Notes: generated by a model not told the origin, from the sequence alone. A stretch of DNA of 64,000 bases from Halorussus vallis (GCF_024138165.1 NZ_CP100000.1:744001-808000); one strand, 5' to 3'; shown: positions 35,389 to 46,374, counted from the first letter of the stretch. Numbers and translations are program-made.

Positions 35389-36756
35389 TCAGTTAATCCA
35401 CGGCGGCGCCTGGTACTTGGTCGACGCGAGGTTCTCGGGCCAGATGACCTCCTGGCTGCCCGACCCGCCGGTTTCGCGCCACTGGAGCCAGACCGGCCAC
35501 GCGTACTTCTTGCCGTACTTCACGTCGTGGGGGTACTCGTGGTCCTTCCCGTAGTACTCCAGCGACGAGGTCGTGGTCCCCGTGTAGGACATGTTCTCCA
35601 GTTTCGGGATGACTTTGCCCGCCTCCTTGCTCTTGGCCTGCTTGACCGCCTCGGCGTACATCTTCACAGCGTCGAAGGTGATGTAGCCGGTGTAGACGGG
35701 GTACTTGCCGTTGGCCTTCTGGTAGGCGTTGGCGTACGGCACCGTCTTCTTGGTTATCTTGCTGGTCGGCGTCGCGGAGTTCTGAGTCACCGCGTACCGG
35801 CAGGCGCCGTTGACCGCCTTGTAGTACGAAGGCAGTTGCATCGGCACGTGGATGCCGCCGAACTCGAACGGTCGTTTCTGCTTGTGCCACTGGACCACCG
35901 CCGAGGTTCCGGTGTGGGCCATCACGACGTAGGCCGCGTCGACGCCCGCGTTCGCGACCTGGTCGTAGATGGGCGAGAAGTTCTGCGTGCCGCCGGCGTA
36001 GCGCTTGTTTATCGGCACGTCGATGCCCGCCTGGCTCAGCGACCCGGTGAGCGCCTTCGAGATGGGTTCGGTCCACTTGTAGTCCTCCGCGAGGATGGCG
36101 ACCGACTTCCAACCCATCGACTCGAAGTTGGCCTTCGCGAAGTCGACCATGTTCTGGCCCAGGTAGTGGGAGTTGACGGGACCGACCCGGAAGTAGTACT
36201 TGAACCGGTCGTAGTTCTGTGCGACCTTCCGGGTTGCCTCCGGCGTCGCCGCGCCGGTACTCATGTGGAGCGTCTGCTGCTGGGCGATGGACGACATCAG
36301 GTTCATCTGGACCTCGCTCGTGAACACCCCGGTCGTCAGGTCGACCTGCTCGCCGACGGTCAGTTCCTGGTACTTGCGCTTGCCGGTGGCCGGGTCCTCC
36401 TTGGTGTCCTTGACCGAAACCTCGACGTTCGCGCCGAGGACGCCCCCGTCGTCGTTGAGCTGTTTGGCCGCCAACTTCGCCGAGTTGGCGATGGACGCGC
36501 CGATGGGGTTGTTCCCGGGTTCGGGCGCGAGGACTCCAATCTTCAGCGGCCCGCCCTGGAGCTTCTTCGAACTGCTCGACTGCGACCCGCCCATACAGCC
36601 CGCCACCGACGTTCCCGCGACGCCCGCGCCCGCGAACCGCAGGAACCGGCGCCGGTCGATTCCCGCCGCCACTCGATTTTTAGCATTGTTGTCTATTCTC
36701 CCGCCATTCCTTTCACCCGACCGTTTGTCGCCCGCTCGGTTATCATCGTTAACCAT
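35389..36756 (-). CDS. HAAT-family substrate-binding lipoprotein (system 2), Tat-exported
   Basis: A 455-residue receptor of the branched-chain amino acid type. The N-region is unusually long, about 36 residues, before the Tat motif DRRRFLRFAGAGVAGTSVAGC, which ends in a lipobox Cys. The mature lipoprotein begins LKIGVLAPEPGNNPIGASIA and contains DDGGVLGANVEVSV. It is the first gene of the leftward operon that ends with the thioesterase at 28726. A palindrome at 36786-36799 covers its likely TATA region (ATTTATG on this strand). Confidence 0.92.
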   Translation of the reverse strand: MVNDDNRAGDKRSGERNGGRIDNNAKNRVAAGIDRRRFLRFAGAGVAGTSVAGCMGGSQSSSSKKLQGGPLKIGVLAPEPGNNPIGASIANSAKLAAKQLNDDGGVLGANVEVSVKDTKEDPATGKRKYQELTVGEQVDLTTGVFTSEVQMNLMSSIAQQQTLHMSTGAATPEATRKVAQNYDRFKYYFRVGPVNSHYLGQNMVDFAKANFESMGWKSVAILAEDYKWTEPISKALTGSLSQAGIDVPINKRYAGGTQNFSPIYDQVANAGVDAAYVVMAHTGTSAVVQWHKQKRPFEFGGIHVPMQLPSYYKAVNGACRYAVTQNSATPTSKITKKTVPYANAYQKANGKYPVYTGYITFDAVKMYAEAVKQAKSKEAGKVIPKLENMSYTGTTTSSLEYYGKDHEYPHDVKYGKKYAWPVWLQWRETGGSGSQEVIWPENLASTKYQAPPWIN

Positions 36757-39374
<2,618 letters not shown>

Positions 39375-39435
39375 TCTCGACGCTTTCTCTCTCGGTCTTC
39401 GTCTCCCTTTCTTCTGTCTTCGTCTCGCTTCGCTC
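39375..39435 (+). terminator. Pyrimidine-rich tract after katG
   Basis: The 60 bases after the katG stop are almost entirely C and T on the plus strand, with repeated TCTTCGTCTC-like units. Similar U- and C-rich tracts follow the amidase gene at 46374. Archaeal terminators are typically U-rich, so this is a likely transcript end; no stable hairpin is evident. Confidence 0.5.
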
Positions 39436-39520
39436 TCGTCGTCGTGAAATGGTTCGCTACATGAAACAGCCCCGGACGGACGGGTAGCTACTGGCGTCCC
39501 CCGGCCGCCCGTCGAGTCGT

Positions 39521-40345
39521 TCAGGGCGTCAGTTCCGACGGGAAGACCGACCGCTTCTCCCGAGCGCCGAGCGGTCTGGCTTCCGCGCGGTACCGTTCGA
39601 AGACCGAGAGGGCCCACTCGCGCGCTTCGGGGGCGTCGGTGTCGACGACGGCTTCGAGCATCCCCGTCTCGGCGTCGTGACAGCAGATGTCGATTCGGTC
39701 GTCGAAGATGCCGAGGCCGCACCGCTTCCCGTCGGGTAAGTCGTCGTGCAGGAGGACGGTGCAGTTCTCGCAGGCCGCCGCTTCGGCTACCCTCTCGGGG
39801 TTCCAGGCGACCGTCGCCTCGAAGACCTCCGGCGAGAAGACGTACTCGTACTCCATCCCGTCGACGATGGCTAGGCAGACGGCTTCGTTGTTACTCGACT
39901 TGAAGACGGTCGTCCCGAATCCCCGCATCGTCTCGGTCTCCTCGATGAGTTCGGTGACGCGTTCGACGGGCCGGTACGGGTAGTCGGGTCCGGGGTACGA
40001 GACGACCGCGTCGGCGAACAAGTCCGCGGAGAACCCCTCCATCTCACGGGGAAGCCACCGCCAGACGTCCCTGAGTTTCCGTTCGGTCGCCATCGCGTCG
40101 CGGAGGGCGAAGAACCGCTCGGCGACGAACTCGCCCAGTCGCGTCAGTTCGTACGTCGGACCGACCCTGACGACCCACCGACGCTCCTGGAAGTCCGAGA
40201 GGATTCGACCCATCGTCGGCGAAGAAGCGCCGGTCGCGGTTCGCAGTTCGTGTCGGTCGCGCGGGCGGCCGGCCAGCGCACCGAGCACCCCCACCCGGTG
40301 GTCCGAGCGGGCGAGAAACTCGATCTCCTCGACTGGAGAACTCAT
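39521..40345 (-). CDS. Transcriptional regulator with FilR1-type middle domain
   Basis: A 274-residue regulator common in haloarchaea. The N-terminal winged helix (EEIEFLARSDHRVGVLGALAG; ELRTATGASSPTMGRILSD) is followed by a larger ligand-like domain (VVSYPGPDYPYRPVERV; CLAIVDGMEYEYVF), matching the FilR1 middle domain. Two Cys in AAACENCTVLLHDD and CCHD near the end could bind metal. It is divergent from the methyltransferase at 40505, with 159 bases between, and may regulate it. The ligand is unknown. Confidence 0.78.
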   Translation of the reverse strand: MSSPVEEIEFLARSDHRVGVLGALAGRPRDRHELRTATGASSPTMGRILSDFQERRWVVRVGPTYELTRLGEFVAERFFALRDAMATERKLRDVWRWLPREMEGFSADLFADAVVSYPGPDYPYRPVERVTELIEETETMRGFGTTVFKSSNNEAVCLAIVDGMEYEYVFSPEVFEATVAWNPERVAEAAACENCTVLLHDDLPDGKRCGLGIFDDRIDICCHDAETGMLEAVVDTDAPEAREWALSVFERYRAEARPLGAREKRSVFPSELTP

Positions 40346-40485
40346 GCTAGATGTACTCTCGCACCGACCTAAACCGTTCGGTGAGCACCGCCGTCGAACT
40401 CCCGGCGAGGACGGCGTTCGAGACGGAGAGCGGGGAGGGTTTCACGGCGTGAAAACTTTCGCGAGGTAGCTAAATCACCTTCCGC

Positions 40486-40504
40486 GGCGTCCCGTCGGGA
40501 CGCC
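40486..40504 (+). promoter_or_regulatory. Perfect hairpin/operator directly before a start codon
   Basis: GGCGTCCC (40486-40493), GTC, GGGACGCC (40497-40504): a perfect 8-base inverted repeat ending one base before the ATG at 40505. A TATA-like CTAAAT lies near 40470. It could be an operator for the divergent regulator or a translation-controlling hairpin if the transcript has a leader. Confidence 0.5.
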
Positions 40505-41332
40505 ATGAGTGACCGAGAGCGGCCGACGACCGGGTGGCAACTCGACCGGAACGCCCCGGCAGCCTACGAAGCGTATCTGGTGCCGCGACTGTTCGCGCCG
40601 CGGGCCGAGCGACTCGTCGACCGAGTCGGCGTACGCGACGGAGATACCGTGCTGGACGCGGGCTGTGGCACCGGCATCGTGGCGCGACTGGCGGCATCCA
40701 GGGCGAGCGAAGGAGGCGCCGTGGTCGGACTCGACGTGAACGAGGGGATGCTCGACGTCGCTCGGGAGGCCGACGACGAGGACCGACCGCCCATCGAGTG
40801 GCGCCGGGGAGACGCGACCGACCTCCCGTTTCCGGACGGGAGCTTCGACGTCGTCCTCTGCCAACAGGCCCTGCAGTTCTTTCCGGACCCCGTCGCCGCA
40901 CTTCGGGAGATGCGTCGCGTACTGACCCCGGAGGGGCGCGTCGGAATCGACGTCTGGCGACCGGTCGAGTTCAACCCCGGCTACGTCGAACTGGCCGACG
41001 TCCTGTCACGCTCCGTCGGCGACGACGCCGAGGAGACGGTACGCTCCCCGTTCCCCGCGTGGAACGGGGACGACCTTCGACGCCTCGCCCGCGAAGCCGG
41101 ATTCGACGGGTCGTCGGTCGTCATCGAAATCGTCTCCGTGCGCTACCCTTCGGCCGAGGAGTTCGTTCGTCAGGAGGTCGCCAGTTCGCCGCTGTCGGAG
41201 TCGTTCGAGGACGTCGGACGGGACGACCGGGCGGCTCTCGTCGGCGAACTGGAGGCGGCGCTCCGGGAGTACACCGACGACGAGGGAGTCGTCTTTCCGA
41301 TGGAGTCGCACGTGCTCGTCGCACGTCGCTAG
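40505..41332 (+). CDS. Class I SAM-dependent methyltransferase
   Basis: A 275-residue Rossmann-like methyltransferase. Motif I is VLDAGCGTGIVARLAA near residue 42, the acidic motif II is GLDVNEGML near 79, motif post-I region is GDATDLPFPDGSFDVVLC near 100, and REMRRVLTPEGRVGIDVW follows. It belongs to the ubiE/UbiG-like group, so the acceptor could be a small molecule. It is divergent from the FilR1-type regulator, which may control it. A different methyltransferase, apparently frameshifted, lies just downstream on the other strand. Confidence 0.88.
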   Translation: MSDRERPTTGWQLDRNAPAAYEAYLVPRLFAPRAERLVDRVGVRDGDTVLDAGCGTGIVARLAASRASEGGAVVGLDVNEGMLDVAREADDEDRPPIEWRRGDATDLPFPDGSFDVVLCQQALQFFPDPVAALREMRRVLTPEGRVGIDVWRPVEFNPGYVELADVLSRSVGDDAEETVRSPFPAWNGDDLRRLAREAGFDGSSVVIEIVSVRYPSAEEFVRQEVASSPLSESFEDVGRDDRAALVGELEAALREYTDDEGVVFPMESHVLVARR

Positions 41333-41447
41333 CGGCGACCGGGTCCGTCGTCGACCGGGAGGCCGAGGGGTTTCTCGGCGGAGCGGACACGTGTCTCCTC
41401 TTCTGCCCGCTCCGGGCGCACGATGTCTCGATGCGATTCTCGAGGCA

Positions 41448-42126
41448 CTACGTCCGATTTCCGCTCGCCTTGCGCGCCACGGCGACGTAGTTCGTTCCCA
41501 GCGCGAAGGTTTCGACGACCGTGACGTCCTCGAACGAGTCTCGTAGCCGTTCGAGGACGTCCTCCTCGGAGTTCCAGTTTCCGACCACCCGATAGAAACG
41601 ACGGACGAGCGGGTTGAGTACCCGACCGGGACCCGACGGGACCAGCCGAATCTCGTACACGGCGAATCTCGCGTCCGGTTCGAGCGCGTCGTGGACGTTC
41701 TCGACGACCGCGCGAACGTCCGGCGTGGCGCTCACCGCGGTCGTCGCCAGCGCCCCGTCGAACCGGTCGGCGTCGAGTGCCAGGCGGGTCGCGTCGGCGC
41801 GAACGATTTCGACGTTCTTCCAGCCGTGCGCTTCGATTCGCTCGTTCGCTCGCGCTACCATGCCGGCACTGTAATCGACGCCGAGAACGCATCCCTCGGG
41901 GCCGACCGCCTCTCGGAGCAGTTCGAAATTCGTCCCCGGCCCGCAACCGATATCGACGACGGCGTCGCCCAGTTCGAGGCCCAGCCGAGAGACGGCTTCT
42001 CTCCGGTGCTCGAGGGTGTCCTGCTCGTAGAAGTCCCAGAGCGACTCGCGCGCTCCAGAAGTCCCACTTTCGCCGACCGCGCTCTAACTGCGTCCGGCGC
42101 TCCGACGAATCGGTCGTTTCGTTCAT
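41448..42126 (-). pseudogene. Class I SAM methyltransferase, apparent +1 frameshift near its N-terminus
   Basis: Two frames together make one methyltransferase. The N-terminal piece from ATG 42126 reads MNETTDSSERRTQ up to KWDFWS, then loses sense. The next frame reads LWDFYEQDTLEHRREAV, motif I VVDIGCGPGTNFELLREAVG, then LGVDYSAGMVARAN to the stop at 41448. The second frame has no ATG before Met in GMVARAN and a TAG upstream, so an intact start exists only in the first frame. The crossover falls near 42040-42065, where one base too many is present. It may be a real pseudogene, a sequencing error, or less likely programmed frameshifting. Confidence 0.7.
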
Positions 42127-42506
42127 ACGATACGCGTGTCTGCTCCCTCCTCTATCGATGCGTTCTCCAACGGCTTATGCGTAAGGCGGTATCGAACTCC
42201 AGAACCGTCGCTGTTGTGCGGACGAAATGTGCGCCCGGAACACTAACCTCCAGCGTCATCCCGAGGCGGCGTGCCGCGTCGGCTGGCAAACCCTCGTGCC
42301 GGGCGGGCTGATTAGGGGTAGCCGACCCACTGATGTCGCGTACCCGGGTTCTCCGCGCGGTCATCGCTCCCGTGTGGGAGTACTCGGGCGGGGACTTGAG
42401 GTACGCACCGCTTACTAGACGACCCCCGGGGATAAGGGTTGCCCGAACGCGTACCTAAGTCGTTAGGCATCGTCCTTTTTGTACCGGAGTGCACCTATTC
42501 GAGCGT
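42127..42506. other. Candidate structured RNA or leader region
   Basis: A 380-base gap with no convincing gene but marked secondary structure. GCGTACC occurs at 42338-42344 and again within 42449-42456, and both can pair with GGTACGC at 42400-42406, giving two mutually exclusive stems (the right one is 8 bases with A/T ends). A perfect CTCCC-GTGT-GGGAG hairpin lies at 42367-42380. A TTTTT run (42476-42480) ends the region about 30 bases before ATG 42507, where it might be a terminator or the TATA element of the next gene. It does not match tRNA, RNase P or SRP RNA features that I can recall. Confidence 0.45.
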
Positions 42507-42878
42507 ATGATGGATGCTGACTCCACCGGCGTTCCCCGGAGCCGCCTCGGAGACGAACGGACCATCTCTCCCCGTCTCGACGAGGCCCTCGAACTCCTCT
42601 CGAACCGTCGGCGACGGTACGCGCTCTACCACCTCCGGCGGCGGGACGAGGCGGTTTCGCTCGCCGAACTCGCGGCGCGCATCGCCGAGTGGGAGGAAGG
42701 GGCGACCGACGAGGCGCGCGTCCGCGCCGACCTCTATCACAGCCACCTCCCTCGACTGGCCGACGCCGGCGTCGTCGCCTTCGACCCCGAGATGGAGATC
42801 GTAGAACTGACCTCGCGGGAACAGTCTCCGCTGTCGAAGTACCTCGACCTCGCCGCCGACGAGGAGAACGTCGCCTGA
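42507..42878 (+). CDS. Small winged-helix protein (DUF7344-like)
   Basis: A 123-residue protein. After a short variable start, residues about 25-110 form a helix-turn-helix-like domain with LDEALELLSNRRRRYALYHLRRRD, then DLYHSHLPRLADAGVVAFD. This is the usual layout of the haloarchaeal DUF7344 family, thought to be DNA-binding. ATG 42507 (or 42510) is chosen over GTG 42489, which would overlap the promoter-like T-run. It stands downstream of the structured region at 42127-42506. Confidence 0.78.
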   Translation: MMDADSTGVPRSRLGDERTISPRLDEALELLSNRRRRYALYHLRRRDEAVSLAELAARIAEWEEGATDEARVRADLYHSHLPRLADAGVVAFDPEMEIVELTSREQSPLSKYLDLAADEENVA

Positions 42879-43097
42879 GAGCGCCGCCGACGTCACGGCA
42901 CCACGGCACGCCGCCGACTCGCCGACCTCCGGGCGTCCTCGGCCGACCGTTCGGCATTCGTCGCCCTCCCTTCTGCAGAGCGCCTACCCCTGCCGTCCTT
43001 CGCCGACGCTCTCGGCCGCGGTGGAGAGAAATCGGCGACCAAACCGGGCCTGCACGTCCGGCGGAACGGGGACCGAGCGAAGTCGGAATCCGAGATG

Positions 43098-43104
43098 CAT
43101 ATAC
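43098..43104 (+). promoter_or_regulatory. TATA box of the DNA glycosylase gene
   Basis: CATATAC, centred about 31 bases before ATG 43132, within GC-rich DNA. It supports the start at 43132 over the upstream open frame to 43021 and implies a nearly leaderless transcript. Confidence 0.6.
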
Positions 43105-43131
43105 CCCTCGCAACCCTGTTGTCCGTACCGA

Positions 43132-43725
43132 ATGCACGACGAGGCCCTCGCTGTACTTCGCCAAGACGACGTGATGGCACGGCTCATCGACGAACACGAC
43201 CCTTACGTCGAACAGGACTGGTCGGAGTACGAACGACTCTGTATCTCGATCATCAACCAACAGCTCTCGACCGCGTCGGCGGCGGCCGTCAGAGGCCGCG
43301 TGTTCGAACATCTGAACCACGAGGTCACTCCCGACGCTGTGCTGGAAGCGGACGAGGAGGAGCTCCGCGACGCCGGCCTGTCCGGGATGAAGATCAAGTA
43401 CATGCGGAACGCCGCGGAGGCCTTTCGGGAGTCTGACTTCTCGAGGGAGGGGTTGGCCGGCCACTCGAACGAGGAGGTCGTCGAGGAACTGACCGCCGTC
43501 AAGGGTATCGGGGAGTGGACCGCGCAGATGTACCTGCTGTTCGTGTTGGAGCGGGAGGACATCCTTCCCCTCGGAGACCTCGCCGTTCGCCGGGGTATCG
43601 AGGAGCTATACGGAAACGGTGCCGAGATGACGCGCGCCGAAATGCGGGAAATCGCAGAGCGGTGGCGACCGTATCGGTCTATCGCCACGCGGTACATCTG
43701 GGCCGATTACGAGTCCAGTAAGTGA
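43132..43725 (+). CDS. DNA-3-methyladenine glycosylase II-like (HhH-GPD)
   Basis: A 197-residue base-excision-repair glycosylase. After the helical N-terminus (LCISIINQQLSTASAAAV), the helix-hairpin-helix is VKGIGEWTAQMYLLF near residue 122. The catalytic Asp follows in LPLGDLAVRRG near 145. Lack of the four Cys of endonuclease III argues against a 4Fe-4S enzyme, so alkylbase removal (AlkA type) is most likely. ATG 43132 gives a sensible start and matches the TATA box at 43098. Confidence 0.88.
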   Translation: MHDEALAVLRQDDVMARLIDEHDPYVEQDWSEYERLCISIINQQLSTASAAAVRGRVFEHLNHEVTPDAVLEADEEELRDAGLSGMKIKYMRNAAEAFRESDFSREGLAGHSNEEVVEELTAVKGIGEWTAQMYLLFVLEREDILPLGDLAVRRGIEELYGNGAEMTRAEMREIAERWRPYRSIATRYIWADYESSK

Positions 43726-43818
43726 CGGCCCGTCGGTCCGACGGCCGCTGGCCTCCGGCCACGACTGCGGCATCCGGTCGCGAGTTGCTGACGCAGTAAG
43801 TGACGCGGGAGTACCGAC

Positions 43819-45177
43819 CTACTCCTCGACGTTCTCCTCCTCTTCCTCCTCGGTTTCCTCCTCCTGGTCGACGCGCTTCTGGACGTTGACCTGGTAGTGT
43901 TTGAGGATGTCCCGGCCCAGCAGGACGGGGTAGTCCATGTGGCCGCGGTCCTCGACGCTCGCGGTCACGGTGTGGCGGTTGCCGCCGACGCCGATGACCA
44001 CGTCGACGACCGGCCGGGACCGACTCGACTTGCTGGACCCCGATTTGACACGGGCGATGCTCTTGATGGGACCCGCGCCGATCTTCGCCGCGAGTTTGGT
44101 GTCGATGCTCGTCCGGGTCGCGCCGGTGTCGGACTTGGCGGTGATGGTTTCGGAACCGCTGGTACCGCTGACGATGACCTCCTCGGTGTAGCCGATGACG
44201 ACCGGTTCGGTCGGCGCGGTGTCCTCCGGAATCGGCTTGCACGCGGGTACCGAGTCGTCCAGCGAGACGGCGAGGTCCTCGACCTTCGCTTCGTCGACCG
44301 AGCCGCCGGCGCGTTCGATGGCTAACTGGGCGATGTACGGGGCGGCGCTCCGTTCCGTCGCCTTGAACAGCCCCTTGAACCCGGCCGTCGGGTTGACTTC
44401 GAGGACGTACCAGCCGTCGTGGCCCTCGATGAGGTCGACGCCGGCGTAGTCGAGGCCGATGGTTTCGGCCGCGTCGCGTGCGATGTCCGCCACCTCGCGG
44501 GGCATCGAGTCGGTGGCGTCCTCGACGTCGCCGCCCAGCGCGACGTTGGTCCGCCAGTCGTTGTCCGGCGCGTAGCGGTTCATCGCGCCGACGATGCGGT
44601 CGCCGACGACGTACACCCGGAGGTCGCGGTGGCGGCCCTCGTCGCGGTCGATGAGTTCCTGCAGGAACGCCTGGCGGTCGCCCACCCGGGGGTTGACCAG
44701 TTCGTCGGGACCGACCTTCCACGTACCGCCGCCGTGGGTGCCGATGGCGGTCTTGTAGACGGCCTCCTCGCCGAAGTCGTCGCGGCCCCGGTTCAGCTTG
44801 GAGTTCGACAGCGCCATCAGCGCGTCCGGGACCGGCAGGCCCGCCTCCGCGAGCGTGGTCGCGGCCGCGAACTTGTGGATGGCGGTCATCACCGAACTCG
44901 GCTCGTTCAACACCGGCAGTACGCCGTCGTATATCTTCGCGAGGCCGAGCGTCTCCGAGGGCTGTTCGGTGTTCGACAGCAGCAGTCGGTTCGCGACCAG
45001 GTCGACGTCGGGTTCTAACGTGACCTGACCGTCTTTGAGCCGGACCGCCGTGTTCTCCTCCCGAAGCCAGAACGGTTCGTGGCCCAGGTCCTCGATGGCG
45101 TTGAGGATGGCCTTCGTCTCCTTGCTGTTATGTAGACTGAGTACACCGATGCGCGCGGACGAACCCTCGCTGCTCAT
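43819..45177 (-). CDS. RimK-type ATP-grasp ligase fused to a RimB-like retropepsin-fold domain
   Basis: A 452-residue protein. Residues about 1-295 are an ATP-grasp ligase (TTLAEAGLPVPDALMA; AVYKTAIGTHGGGTW; DLIEGHDGWYVLEVNPTAGFKG), the family that adds glutamate to carboxyl ends. Residues about 310-440 are a RimB-like ATP-dependent zinc-protease domain with a retropepsin-like motif (KSDTGATRTSIDT) and DYPVLLGRDIL. The C-terminal tail is nearly all Glu. The true start is 45177; the longer frame is a shadow. It is divergent from the amidase at 45319. Together they suggest ligase and hydrolase acting on the same amide bond. Confidence 0.88.
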   Translation of the reverse strand: MSSEGSSARIGVLSLHNSKETKAILNAIEDLGHEPFWLREENTAVRLKDGQVTLEPDVDLVANRLLLSNTEQPSETLGLAKIYDGVLPVLNEPSSVMTAIHKFAAATTLAEAGLPVPDALMALSNSKLNRGRDDFGEEAVYKTAIGTHGGGTWKVGPDELVNPRVGDRQAFLQELIDRDEGRHRDLRVYVVGDRIVGAMNRYAPDNDWRTNVALGGDVEDATDSMPREVADIARDAAETIGLDYAGVDLIEGHDGWYVLEVNPTAGFKGLFKATERSAAPYIAQLAIERAGGSVDEAKVEDLAVSLDDSVPACKPIPEDTAPTEPVVIGYTEEVIVSGTSGSETITAKSDTGATRTSIDTKLAAKIGAGPIKSIARVKSGSSKSSRSRPVVDVVIGVGGNRHTVTASVEDRGHMDYPVLLGRDILKHYQVNVQKRVDQEEETEEEEEENVEE

Positions 45178-45203
45178 GACGTCCGTACATTCGTCGGCGT
45201 ACC

Positions 45204-45209
45204 TTAAAA
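45204..45209 (-). promoter_or_regulatory. TATA box of the ATP-grasp gene
   Basis: TTTTAA on the minus strand, centred about 30 bases before the ATG at 45177. This fits a leaderless or nearly leaderless transcript. Confidence 0.55.
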
Positions 45210-45290
45210 ATGGGAACGCCGAGAGCCGAGGGCACCTTCGGCTCTGCGTCCGACACAGAGACGACCGTGGGATGGGGTGTTGCACGAATT

Positions 45291-45296
45291 TATATA
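45291..45296 (+). promoter_or_regulatory. TATA box of the aspartoacylase-family gene
   Basis: TATATA (in TTTATATA, 45289-45296) about 26 bases before ATG 45319. It supports 45319 as start over the upstream open frame from 45277. Confidence 0.65.
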
Positions 45297-45318
45297 CCCC
45301 GATACCCGAGTGGGTGAC

Positions 45319-46374
45319 ATGGCCGGGTCTGACGAGGCGTTCACGTACAACGGCGGCATCGTCGAGCCGGGCGAAACCCAGAACATTCGCTACGGAATCA
45401 GCGAGACGTATCTCGGCGACCCCGTCCGCATCCCCGTCACCATCGTCAACGGCGCCGAGCCCGGACCGACGGTGTTCCTCACGGCGGCGGCCCACGGCGA
45501 CGAACTCAACGGCATCGAGGTCGTCCGCGAGGTCGCCCACGAGTGGAACCACGACGAACTCCGTGGCACGCTGGTCTGTATGCCCGTGCTCAACGTCCCC
45601 GGATTCCTCGCCCAGGAGCGCTACCTCCCAATCTACGACCGGGACCTGAACCGGTCGTTCCCCGGGAGGCAGGGCTCTACCAGCGCCAAGCGGATGGCCC
45701 ACCGCATCTTCCGGAACTTCATCGCGCCCTGCGACCTCGGACTCGACTTCCACACGTCCACGCGCGGGCGCACGAACATGCTACACGTGCGGGCCGACAT
45801 GACCGACCCCGACGTGGCCCGCCTCGCCAAGGCGTTCGGCTCGCACGTCGTCATCTCCTCGGAGGGACCGTCGGGGACGCTGCGCCGCGAGGCCAGCGAC
45901 TACGGCGTCCCGACCATCACCATCGAGATGGGCGAGGCCCACCGGTTCCAGCGCGAGTTCATCAACCGCGGGCTCGAAGGCGTCGAGAGCGTCCTCGCCG
46001 AATACGGCGTCCACCGCACGAACGCCGTCAAGTGGCCGGGCTGGCGGACCATCATCGACGAGGCGAAGGAGAAGACCTGGCTCCGGGCCGACGTCGGCGG
46101 ACTGGTCGAGATGCACCACGACCGGGGGTCGCTCGTCTACGAGGGTGACACCATCTGCACCATCACGAACCCGTTCAAGACCGACAGCGACAGCGTGGAG
46201 GCGCCGTTCACCGGACTACTGGTCGGCGTGCTGGAGAATCCGGTCGTCTACCCCGGCAACCCGCTCTGTCACATGGTCGAACTGACCGCCGACACCCGCC
46301 GGGCGCTCAAGCGCGAGCGCGCCCACGCCGACGAACCGAACGGCGATGTCGCCCCGCCGCCCGAGAGTCGGTAA
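45319..46374 (+). CDS. Succinylglutamate desuccinylase/aspartoacylase-family amidase
   Basis: A 351-residue zinc carboxypeptidase-fold protein of the AspA/AstE family. The zinc-binding HxxE motif is AAHGDELNGIE near residue 55, with DRDLNRSFPG near 108 and GLDFHTSTRGR near 140 carrying the next zinc His. EMGEAHRFQ near 205 holds the catalytic Glu. A C-terminal beta-rich lid follows (about 255-340). Members hydrolyse N-acyl amino acids or amide bonds. It is divergent from the RimK/RimB fusion with about 140 bases between, and they are likely functional partners. The start is fixed by the TATA box at 45291. Confidence 0.9.
   Translation: MAGSDEAFTYNGGIVEPGETQNIRYGISETYLGDPVRIPVTIVNGAEPGPTVFLTAAAHGDELNGIEVVREVAHEWNHDELRGTLVCMPVLNVPGFLAQERYLPIYDRDLNRSFPGRQGSTSAKRMAHRIFRNFIAPCDLGLDFHTSTRGRTNMLHVRADMTDPDVARLAKAFGSHVVISSEGPSGTLRREASDYGVPTITIEMGEAHRFQREFINRGLEGVESVLAEYGVHRTNAVKWPGWRTIIDEAKEKTWLRADVGGLVEMHHDRGSLVYEGDTICTITNPFKTDSDSVEAPFTGLLVGVLENPVVYPGNPLCHMVELTADTRRALKRERAHADEPNGDVAPPPESR

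Noticed and set aside
42227-42418. Small frames on both strands inside the structured gap
   Set aside because: They change sense across the inverted repeats and look non-protein-like; the structure explains the conservation-like look better.
45178-45753. N-terminal extension of the ATP-grasp protein
   Set aside because: It overlaps the amidase gene antisense, and the TATA box at 45204 places the start at 45177.
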